Positions 9,446 through 16,921 of a DNA stretch of 64,000 nucleotides are shown piece by piece. Below the pieces are notes generated by a model. The model ran no database searches and had not been told where the DNA came from. It was given only the letters and a program-made list of their open reading frames with translations. Within the stretch, counting starts at the first letter, position 1. Every line of letters starts with the position of its first letter. A program made the position numbers and the translations under genes. The DNA is from Syntrophotalea acetylenica (lineage in GTDB: Bacteria > Desulfobacterota > Desulfuromonadia > Desulfuromonadales > Syntrophotaleaceae): assembly GCF_001888165.1 (NCBI RefSeq), contig NZ_CP015455.1:2846001-2910000 (forward strand), written 5' to 3'.

Positions 9446-10818
9446 ATGTCAAGCAATGCCACGCCGCAACTCGACGGCCATGTTACCGACATCATCCTTG
9501 AGAGCATTTCAGATGGCGTGTTTACCGTGGACCACAAGTGGCGCATAACCTCCTTCAACCGCGCCGCTGAAAAAATCACCGGCATCTGCCGCCAGGACGC
9601 CATCGGCAAATATTGCTGGGAGGTTTTCCGTTCCAACATGTGCGAGGCGGACTGCGCTCTGCGCCGCACCATGAAACGGGGAAAGTCCTTTGTCGACTCC
9701 TCGACCTATATCGTTAACCGTCAACAACGCCGCGTTCCACTGGTGGTGGTAACCTCCCTGCTCAAGGATGCACAGGGTACCGTGGTGGGCGGAGTGGAAA
9801 CCTTCCGAGACATGAGTCAGGTGGAGCAGTTGCGGCAGGAACTCGATGATCGGCGGCGTGTCGGCGACATCATCAGCCACAGCCCCCTCATGCACAAAAT
9901 CTTCACCCTGCTGCCGCAGGTGGCACAAAGCGACTGCACCGTACTGATCCAGGGCGAAACCGGCACCGGCAAGGAACTGCTGGCCCGCGCACTGCACGAT
10001 CTGAGTCCGCGGCGAAAGCGGCCCTTCGTCGCCGTCAACTGCGGCGCCCTTCCCGACACGCTTTTGGAATCGGAACTGTTCGGCTACAAGGCCGGAGCCT
10101 TTACCCATGCCACCCGGAACAAACCGGGCCTGTTCGCCACCGCCGAAGGCGGCACCCTGCTTCTCGACGAGATCGGCGATATCAGCCCGGCATTTCAGGT
10201 ACGTCTGCTACGGGTGCTGCAGGAACGACAGATCCAGCCCCTCGGTAGCACCGGGCCGATACCGGTCAACGTGCGGGTACTGGCCGCCACCAATCGCAAC
10301 CTGGCCGAGATGGCGGAACAGGGCGCTTTCCGTCGGGATCTTTTCTATCGCATCAACGTGATGCGCCTCGACCTGCCCCCCTGCGCCAGCGCAGGGAAGA
10401 TATTCCGCTGCTGGTCGAGGTCTTTATCGAGCGCCTCAACCTGCTGCGCAACAAACAGGTTGGCGGCATCCGCCAGGATGCCCTGGCCCTGCTCATGAAC
10501 TACCCGTTTCCCGGCAATATCCGCGAACTGGAAAACTTCATTGAGCACGCCTTTGTGCTGTGCGGCGACGGCCTGATCGAACCCGGTTTTTTGCCCGAAG
10601 CAGTGCGCCGGACAATTGCGCCGCCGCCGTCTCACAACAGCCTCGACGACGCCTGTCGCGCCACGGAGGCGCAGATGATTCTCACCGCCCTGAAGCGCCA
10701 CGATTTCAACCGGCTGGCCGCCGCCCGGGAACTGGGCATGCACAAAAGCACCCTGTTCCGAAAAATCCGCCGCCTCGGTCTCACCTTGCCGAACACCGAC
10801 GGTCGCCACCGCATTTAA
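9446..10818 (+). pseudogene. PAS-AAA+ sigma-54 activator, frameshifted in a C run
   Basis: A PAS domain (residues ~8-130, with SNMCEADCALRR supplying two Cys) is followed by an AAA+ sigma-54 interaction domain: Walker [15 protein letters not shown] in place of GAFTGA, Walker B LLLDEIGD, and R-finger region FRRDLFYR. At about 10375-10382 the frame breaks. The DNA has six Cs where seven would restore the family sequence LPPLRQRREDIP. The +1 frame then carries the rest of the ATPase (MNYPFPGNIRELENF) and a Fis-type HTH (AARELGMHKSTLFRKI) to TAA 10816-10818. As written it gives a 350-residue protein with no DNA-binding domain. Cause could be decay, slippage or a sequencing error. It sits upstream of a -24/-12 promoter. 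Confidence 0.88.
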
Positions 10819-10959
10819 GGCCAAGAGTCGCATATAAGCGACCCTCCCGGCAATAAACATTGCATCATTGCAACCCTACCTTTTTTGCCGACTACGTCCT
10901 ACATTCATAAGAATCTGTTTTCACGGTTGTTTTTAGGCGCCGCTCGCTGGTTTTGTGCC

Positions 10960-10975
10960 TGGCATTACATTTGCT
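10960..10975 (+). promoter_or_regulatory. Candidate sigma-54 (-24/-12) promoter
   Basis: TGGCATTACATTTGCT matches TGGCAYRN4TTGCW except for one base, with the exact 10-base gap between GG and GC. The predicted start near 10986 is just before the Shine-Dalgarno of the NifX-like gene at 11003. A sigma-54 activator gene is immediately upstream. Confidence 0.6.
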
Positions 10976-11002
10976 ATATAAGAATAACGGAGGGCAATCC
11001 TG

Positions 11003-11353
11003 ATGAAAATCGCCGTGACCATCTGGAAAAAAAGGGTTTCACCGCTGTTCGAGGCGGCACGCAGCCTGTTGATAGCGGATACCGCCCAACACACCGTCGT
11101 AAGTATGAACACTTGTCCGATACCACCGGAGTTGCCCCATTTCCGGGCCGCCAGGCTGGCCGAACTGGGAGTGGAGGTGCTGATCTGCGGCGCCATCTCC
11201 CGGCCGCAGGCCATCCTGCTGCAGGCTTACGGTATCCGGGTTTTATCCGACATCACCGGTCGGGCGGAAGCGGCCCTGGCAGCTTTCCTGGATGATCGCC
11301 TGGCTCTTCACACGCACACCGACGACCACCACCAGGCAGGGAAGACAACATGA
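11003..11353 (+). CDS. NifX/NifB-family (dinitrogenase iron-molybdenum cofactor) protein
   Basis: 116 residues. The start MKIAVTIWKKRVSPLFEAA and LLIAD, then RAARLAELGVEVLICGAIS and GIRVLSDITGRAEAAL, follow the MTH1175/NifX fold (small alpha/beta proteins that carry FeMo-type or Mo-Cu-S cofactors). The tail is His-rich (HTHTDDHHQ), a possible metal-binding extension. It has a good ribosome site, CGGAGGG, and overlaps the next gene by ATGA. As first gene after the sigma-54-type promoter, it heads an operon resembling orange-protein loci of Desulfovibrio. Exact cofactor unknown. Confidence 0.8.
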   Translation: MKIAVTIWKKRVSPLFEAARSLLIADTAQHTVVSMNTCPIPPELPHFRAARLAELGVEVLICGAISRPQAILLQAYGIRVLSDITGRAEAALAAFLDDRLALHTHTDDHHQAGKTT

Positions 11354-12303
11354 AAAACTACCGCTATCTGTTCGGCCCCGTTCCCTCGCGCCGTTTCGGA
11401 CGCTCCCTTGGCGTCGACCTGACGCCCCTTAAAACGTGTTCGCTCAACTGCGTTTTCTGCCAGTTGGGCCGCACGCCCCGCACCACCCTGGATCGCCGCG
11501 AATATGTACCGACAGATCAGGTTCTGGCGGAATTGCAGGACTGGCTGGCCAGCGGCCAGAGCGCCGACTACATCAGCCTGGCGGGATCCGGAGAACCGAC
11601 CCTGCACAGGGACTTCGGCACGGTGCTGCAATACCTTCGCGAGCATAGTGACATTCCGTCGGCTTTGCTGACCAACGGCACCTTGCTGCATCTGCCCGAG
11701 GTCCGGCAGGCAGCGGCACAAGCCGATGTGGTCAAGGCTTCTCTCAGCGCCTGGAATCAGGCGTCCTTCGGCTGGATCAACCGCCCCCACCCCACATTGC
11801 GCTTTGCGGATCTGCTGAGCGGCCTGCAAAGTTTTCGCAGCGAATTCAAAGGGCAGTTGTGGCTCGAAGTCTTTCTGGTCGGCGGCATGAACGCGATCCC
11901 CGCCGACCTGCGCAAGATCGCCGCGCTGGCCGCCACCATCGCGCCGGACCGTATCCAGCTCAACACCGCGGTGCGGCCTCCGGCTGAGGATTTTGCCATG
12001 CCACTGTCCCGCAAACAACTGGAGGACCTGTCCCTTCTGTTCGAGCCGCGGGCGGAAGTGATCGCCGAATTCGATGGCAGCGCCGATAAGAAATTCGAAA
12101 TCAATCTGGAAAGCATTCACGCCATGCTTCTTCGCCGGCCCTGCACCGCCGCGCAGATTGCCCAAACCTTCGGCCTGCACGACAACGAGGTGGCCAAATA
12201 CCTTGGCCGGCTGGTCCGTGACGCCAGAGTCCAGCCCGAAACGCGCGGGGCTGAAGTGTATTACCGGGCAAGCGAAGCAGGATCCAGCCACGCCCGGCCG
12301 TAG
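11350..12303 (+). CDS. Radical SAM protein with C-terminal winged-helix-like region
   Basis: 317 residues. The cluster motif is C-x3-C-x2-C in CSLNCVFCQLG. The start FGPVPSRRFGRSLGVDLTP is shared by a widespread anaerobe radical SAM family. A SAM-binding patch, LAGSGEPTLH, follows. The last ~75 residues (SIHAMLLRRPCTAAQIAQTF ... VAKYLGRLVRDARV) look like a small helix-turn-helix domain rather than a SPASM cluster domain. It is translationally coupled to the NifX-like gene and followed after 73 bases by the fused ATPase, so a role in assembling or inserting a metal cofactor is inferred, not shown. Confidence 0.85.
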   Translation: MKNYRYLFGPVPSRRFGRSLGVDLTPLKTCSLNCVFCQLGRTPRTTLDRREYVPTDQVLAELQDWLASGQSADYISLAGSGEPTLHRDFGTVLQYLREHSDIPSALLTNGTLLHLPEVRQAAAQADVVKASLSAWNQASFGWINRPHPTLRFADLLSGLQSFRSEFKGQLWLEVFLVGGMNAIPADLRKIAALAATIAPDRIQLNTAVRPPAEDFAMPLSRKQLEDLSLLFEPRAEVIAEFDGSADKKFEINLESIHAMLLRRPCTAAQIAQTFGLHDNEVAKYLGRLVRDARVQPETRGAEVYYRASEAGSSHARP

Positions 12304-12376
12304 CCAGCACCATGGACGGGACGGACTTTTCGCGAAATTAACTCGCCCCTTAAAAAGTTATTTGGAGGATTTACCG

Positions 12377-14197
12377 ATGATTATTGCCGTAGCCAGCGGA
12401 AAAGGGGGTACCGGAAAGACCACCTTTTCCGTCAATCTCGCCCAGGCCCTGGCGCAAAAAGGCGCCGACGTCCAATTGCTCGACTGCGATGTCGAGGAAC
12501 CCAACGATCACCTGTTCGTGCGCCCCGATTTCAGCCAGCGCAGCCCGGTGCAGGCCAACAAGCCGGTATGGAACGAGTCTTTGTGTATCGGCTGCGGCCG
12601 CTGCGCCCAGGCCTGCCGTTTCAACGCCCTGGCCTTTATCAACCAGAAGGTGCTGCTGTTCAACGAACTGTGCCACGCCTGCGGCGTGTGCGCGTGGGTC
12701 TGCCCGGTCAGCGCATTTACCGAGCAGCCGATCGAAATCGGCCGCATCGAAGCGGCCCCCGACCATAAGCCTTATGCTTTTGCCCATGGTATCCTCAACA
12801 TCGGCGAAGCGATGGCACCGGCGGTCATCCGCCGCCTGAAAACCCTTGTTCGCCCCGGGGCCATCACCATTCTGGACGCGTCGCCGGGGACCTCCTGCCC
12901 GGTGGTCGAGACCCTCAGCGGCGCGGATGTCGCGGTGCTGGTCACGGAACCGACCCCCTTCGGCCTGAACGATCTTAAACTGGCCGTGCAGCTGGCCCTG
13001 CGCAAGGGCCTCCCGACCGGCATCGTCATCAACCGGTCGGATGGCACCGATGCCCTCATCGGCGAATACGCAAAACAGGTCGGCGTCCCGGTGCTGGGTC
13101 GCATCCCCTTCAACCGGGCCTATGCCGAAACCTATGCCGGCGGCGGCAGCCTGGTGGATGCCTTCCCGGAAGTGCGTGGCAATCTGCTGTCCATTTACGC
13201 GGCCATCGCCTCCCTCGCCGGAAACACGCCACCCCCGCCGCCCGCGGATGAACCTCTGGAGGTAAGCCCCTCAAGCGAAATCCCCGCTGAAATGCCCTCG
13301 ACGAGCAATTTCAAGGAAATCACCGTCATCAGCGGCAAGGGCGGATCGGGCAAGACCACGGTGGTATCCTCGCTGGCCATGCTGGTCGAGAACAAAGTGC
13401 TGGCGGACAACGACGTGGACGCCGCCGATCTGCACCTGCTGCTGCAACCAACCGTCCGCCAGGCCCACGAATTCGAGGGCGGCGACAAGGCAGTCATCGA
13501 TGCGCAACTCTGCATCGGCTGCGGAAAATGCGCCGAAGCCTGCCACTTCGCCGCCATTCATCCGGTGGAAAAAACCGATTCGGCACAGGGGCTGGTGTTT
13601 CAGGTCGACACGCTGGGCTGCGAGGGCTGCGCTCTGTGCCAGATGGTCTGTCCGGTCGCGGCGGTAAAGCTGGCGCCCAACGTGGTCGGTACCTGGTATG
13701 TTTCGGAGACCCCCTTCGGCCCGCTGGCCCACGCGCGCCTGGGCATTGCCGAGGAAAACTCGGGCCGGCTTGTCACGCGGGTGCGCCGCACCGCCGCCGA
13801 ACTGGCCAGAGCCGGTGGCCACGATTACATTCTGGGCGATGGACCGCCCGGCACCGGCTGCCCGGTAATCGCTTCCCTCAGCGGCGCGGATCGCATCCTG
13901 ATCGTCACGGAACCGACCGTCTCCGGCGTGCATGATATGGAGCGGGTTCTGGAACTGGCCGAACACTTCAAAATTGCCGCGCTGATCGTTATCAACAAGG
14001 CGGATCTGCACGCCGGCCAGGCACAGCGCATCGAGGAAATCGCGCAGCAACGCAACGCCAGAGTCATTGCCCGCATCCCCTTCGACCGACAGGTCAACGA
14101 CGCCCTGCTGGCCGGCAAGACCGTTATCGAATATGGCCGGGGTCCGGCCTTTGAAGCCATGCAACAGATCTGGAACCACCTCAAACAGGAGCTGTAA
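12377..14197 (+). CDS. Fused double MinD/Mrp-type ATPase with two ferredoxin inserts
   Basis: 606 residues containing two copies of an ATPase that other anaerobes usually encode as two adjacent ~285-residue genes. Copy 1 has deviant Walker A GKGGTGKT (residues 8-15), a 2[4Fe-4S] insert (CIGCGRCAQAC, CHACGVCAWVC) and DASPGTSCPV. A Pro-rich linker (PPPPPADEPLEVSPSSEIP) leads to copy 2. Copy 2 has SGKGGSGKT (from residue ~319), a second insert (CIGCGKCAEAC, CEGCALCQMVC) and GDGPPGTGCPV. All eight-Cys sets look intact in both halves. Start ATG 12377 follows TTTGGAGGA. Such pairs occur with NifX-like proteins in orange-protein complexes. ATP-driven cluster or electron transfer is likely. Confidence 0.92.
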   Translation: MIIAVASGKGGTGKTTFSVNLAQALAQKGADVQLLDCDVEEPNDHLFVRPDFSQRSPVQANKPVWNESLCIGCGRCAQACRFNALAFINQKVLLFNELCHACGVCAWVCPVSAFTEQPIEIGRIEAAPDHKPYAFAHGILNIGEAMAPAVIRRLKTLVRPGAITILDASPGTSCPVVETLSGADVAVLVTEPTPFGLNDLKLAVQLALRKGLPTGIVINRSDGTDALIGEYAKQVGVPVLGRIPFNRAYAETYAGGGSLVDAFPEVRGNLLSIYAAIASLAGNTPPPPPADEPLEVSPSSEIPAEMPSTSNFKEITVISGKGGSGKTTVVSSLAMLVENKVLADNDVDAADLHLLLQPTVRQAHEFEGGDKAVIDAQLCIGCGKCAEACHFAAIHPVEKTDSAQGLVFQVDTLGCEGCALCQMVCPVAAVKLAPNVVGTWYVSETPFGPLAHARLGIAEENSGRLVTRVRRTAAELARAGGHDYILGDGPPGTGCPVIASLSGADRILIVTEPTVSGVHDMERVLELAEHFKIAALIVINKADLHAGQAQRIEEIAQQRNARVIARIPFDRQVNDALLAGKTVIEYGRGPAFEAMQQIWNHLKQEL

Positions 14198-14214
14198 AGC
14201 AAAGGAGACGCTTT

Positions 14215-14649
14215 ATGAAAATCGCGGTAACCTCGCAAGGGCAAACCCTCGACGATGCGGTCGACCCACGGTTCGGCCGCGCCCCGTATTTTCTGATCAT
14301 CGACGCGGACAGCCTTACCTGCGAATCGATGCCCAACCCCAACCTCGAACTGGGCGGCGGCGCCGGCATCCAGTCCGCACAGCTGATGGCGGAGCGCGGC
14401 GTGGTCGCGGTGCTGACCGGCAATTGCGGTCCCAACGCCTTCCGCACCTTCGAAGCCGCCGGCATTCAGGTTATCACCGGCGTGAGCGGAACGGCCCGTG
14501 AAGCGGTACAGGCCTATAAGTCCGGGCGCCTGTCGCGGGCCGATGCGCCCAACGTTGCCAGCCATTTCGGCATGGGTGGCGGTGGTGGCGGCGGTCGCGG
14601 CGGCGGCATGGGTGGCGGTCGCGGCGGTGGCGGCGGAAGGAATCGCTGA
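14215..14649 (+). CDS. NifX/NifB-family protein with glycine-rich tail
   Basis: 144 residues. The first ~110 (MKIAVTSQGQTLDDAVDPRFGRAPYFL, AGIQSAQLMAERGV, VLTGNCGPNAFRTFEAAGIQ) are a clear member of the dinitrogenase iron-molybdenum cofactor family. The C-terminal ~30 residues are almost pure Gly/Arg/Met (GMGGGGGGGRGGGMGGGRGG), probably disordered. It starts 17 bases after the fused ATPase with GGAGACG upstream, so it closes the operon. Orange-protein-type carriers of this family bind a Mo-Cu sulfide cluster; binding here is inferred only. Confidence 0.87.
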   Translation: MKIAVTSQGQTLDDAVDPRFGRAPYFLIIDADSLTCESMPNPNLELGGGAGIQSAQLMAERGVVAVLTGNCGPNAFRTFEAAGIQVITGVSGTAREAVQAYKSGRLSRADAPNVASHFGMGGGGGGGRGGGMGGGRGGGGGRNR

Positions 14650-14689
14650 TCCTCGCTGTCGTGCAGGCTCTGAACAGGCGGCCGCCGGG

Positions 14690-15637
14690 TCACAACCCGC
14701 CGCGCAGGTGCAGCTCCACCGGGTGGGGATGCAGGTACACCTGCTCGTCAAGCCACGGCGGCTGATATTTACGCACATAATGGTTGAGCAGGGTAAGCGG
14801 CACGGCCAGCGGTACGCTGCCGTGCCGGTACTGCTCGACAAGCTGCAGCATCTCCTGCTTTTCGTCGCCGGAGAGCTGCCGTTTGAAATATCCCAGGGCA
14901 TGCTGCAGCACATTGCAGTGCTTGGCGGGGGTGGCCGGCGTACGCACCGTACGCAACAGCAGCTGCTGATAGTCGCCAACCAGTTCCGCCTCGGGAAGCT
15001 GACCGGCGCGAGCCGTCAAGCGGCCCATCTGCCGCGCCAATTCCACGCTGTGGGACATGAGCAACAATTTGTGCCGGGCATGAAAATCCACCAGCCCCGC
15101 CGCATCGGGCCCACCAGCCAGAAAGTCACGCCAGCGCCGGAAGGTGAAAATGGCTTCGATGAAATTTTCCCGCAGGCGCGGATCGTGCAGCCTGCCATCC
15201 TCCTCCACCGGCAGCAGCGGGAAATGTTCCATGAACAGGCGCGCGAACAGGCCGACGCCGTTATGGCTCGGCACGCCGTTGGCGTCGTAGACCTTGACCC
15301 GCGCCATGCCGCTGCTCGGCGACCGGGACTTGAAAACAAATCCGCACAGATCCTCGGCTTCCAGGGCCGCCAGGCGCTGACTGGCCCAGACCGTCATGCG
15401 CTCGGTGACATCCTCCCCGCTTTTGGAAAACACCAGCTGCGGATGTTGGGCCTCTCCGACCAGCCGCAGGGCTTCCCGGGGAATAGGCAGGCCCGTTTCC
15501 ACCTCCGGGCAAACCGGCACGTACTCCACGAATTTTCCCAGGGTATCCCGCAGAAAACGGTCGAGTTGATGCCCGCCGTCATAGCGGACCTTCTGCCCGA
15601 GCAGGCAGGCACTGATACCGAGACGGATTTTTTCCAT
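14690..15637 (-). CDS. DUF523 + DUF1722 protein (YbgA-like)
   Basis: 315 residues. The N-terminal half is DUF523 (ISACLLGQKVRYDGGHQ, CPEVETGLPIPRE, GFVFKSRSPSSG). The C-terminal half is DUF1722/YbgA (FHARHKLLLMSHS, HCNVLQHALGYFKRQL, LTLLNHYVRKY). The fused form is common in bacteria; the reaction is not established. DUF523 proteins share the CLLG and SRSPSCG-type Cys/Ser sites of thiouridine or cluster enzymes; here the last is SPSSG. ATG 15637 follows GGAGAGG; a GTG two codons earlier is also possible. It is convergent with the orange-protein-like operon. Confidence 0.85.
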   Translation of the reverse strand: MEKIRLGISACLLGQKVRYDGGHQLDRFLRDTLGKFVEYVPVCPEVETGLPIPREALRLVGEAQHPQLVFSKSGEDVTERMTVWASQRLAALEAEDLCGFVFKSRSPSSGMARVKVYDANGVPSHNGVGLFARLFMEHFPLLPVEEDGRLHDPRLRENFIEAIFTFRRWRDFLAGGPDAAGLVDFHARHKLLLMSHSVELARQMGRLTARAGQLPEAELVGDYQQLLLRTVRTPATPAKHCNVLQHALGYFKRQLSGDEKQEMLQLVEQYRHGSVPLAVPLTLLNHYVRKYQPPWLDEQVYLHPHPVELHLRGGL

Positions 15638-15817
15638 TCGCACACCTCTCCCTGATAATCCCGACCCCGCATTGTTCCGGTACTCAGGATCCGGTCCGTT
15701 CTCCCCTGACCGTCATTGTGAGCATCCCGCCTGAAATTAATGGATGCGAAACGCCGTGTAATACGATAGATTCTATCAGAAAGGCGGTCCGCGCCAAGCA
15801 TTGCGAAAGGAGGATCC

Positions 15818-16921
15818 ATGCGGTTTCGGAAGCGACGTCAGCCAGCACCGGTGGTGCTGAAAAAACTGTTGCATAAAACCTCGCACAAAGCCGGCCGGGC
15901 GCCGGGGACCATGGTGCATATCGGCCGCCAGCGCACCGAACCGGTACGGATCGGCCTGCTCAACTACGGCCCTGCGCATCTGGAAGAACGATCCCTTGCC
16001 TCGGTCGCCGAATGCCGGCCATACCGCGACGGCCCTGGCGTAACCTGGGTCAACCTCGACGGCATTCACCAGCTGGGCATCCTCGAACAGCTCGGCGCCG
16101 ACTTCGGCCTGCACCCGCTGGTTCTGGAGGACATCGTCAACACCACGCACCGACCCAAGATGGAGGCTTTCGACGACTATCTGTTCTTGGTGCTGAAAAT
16201 GCCCCATTACGACCCGGTTACCGCCAGTGTAAACACCGAGCAGGTCTGCCTGATTCTCAGCCGCAACCATGTGCTGTCCTTCCAGGAGCAGCAGGGGGAC
16301 GTATTCGACGGAGTGCGGCAGCGACTGCGCGGCAACAAGGGACGCCTGCGCACCATGGGCGCGGACTATCTCGCTTATGTGCTTATCGACGCCATCGTCG
16401 ACAGCTATTACTTCATCATGGAAAGCCTCGGCGAAGAGATCGAACATCTCGAAGAAATCATCATGGACCGCCCCACACCCGACATCCAGTCACGCATTCA
16501 TCATTTCAAGCGCGAAATGATTCTGCTGCGCAAAGCGGTATGGCCCCTGCGGGAGCTGATATCCGGCCTGCAACGGGAAGAATCGTCGCTCATCGCGCCC
16601 GCGACCGGCGTGTTCCTGCGTGACGTTTACGATCACTCTGTGCAGATCATCGACACGGTGGAAACCTTGCGGGATGTCCTGTCGGGATTGCTCGATCTGT
16701 ACATGTCAAACATCAGCAACCGCATGAATGAAGTCATGAAGGTGCTGACCATCATTGCCACCATTTTTATACCGCTGACCTTCATCGCCGGCATCTACGG
16801 CATGAACTTCGAATACATGCCGGAACTGCACTGGCGATGGAGCTATCCGTTGCTATGGCTGCTGATGCTGACTCTGGCCTGCGGCATGTTCAAATTCTTC
16901 AGAAGGAAACATTGGCTGTGA
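15818..16921 (+). CDS. corA: CorA-family Mg2+/Co2+ transporter
   Basis: 367 residues. The N-terminal cytoplasmic alpha/beta domain and long helices (HPLVLEDIVNTTHRPKMEAF) lead to two C-terminal membrane helices around the pore motif GMN (residues 328-330, IYGMNFEYMPEL). The C-terminus is basic (KFFRRKHWL), as in the family's cytoplasmic end. The start follows AAGGAGGATCC. Its stop overlaps the GTG of the next gene (GTGA), so it is translationally coupled to the P-loop ATPase and then MscS. That neighbourhood suggests a role in ion or osmotic control. Confidence 0.95.
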   Translation: MRFRKRRQPAPVVLKKLLHKTSHKAGRAPGTMVHIGRQRTEPVRIGLLNYGPAHLEERSLASVAECRPYRDGPGVTWVNLDGIHQLGILEQLGADFGLHPLVLEDIVNTTHRPKMEAFDDYLFLVLKMPHYDPVTASVNTEQVCLILSRNHVLSFQEQQGDVFDGVRQRLRGNKGRLRTMGADYLAYVLIDAIVDSYYFIMESLGEEIEHLEEIIMDRPTPDIQSRIHHFKREMILLRKAVWPLRELISGLQREESSLIAPATGVFLRDVYDHSVQIIDTVETLRDVLSGLLDLYMSNISNRMNEVMKVLTIIATIFIPLTFIAGIYGMNFEYMPELHWRWSYPLLWLLMLTLACGMFKFFRRKHWL

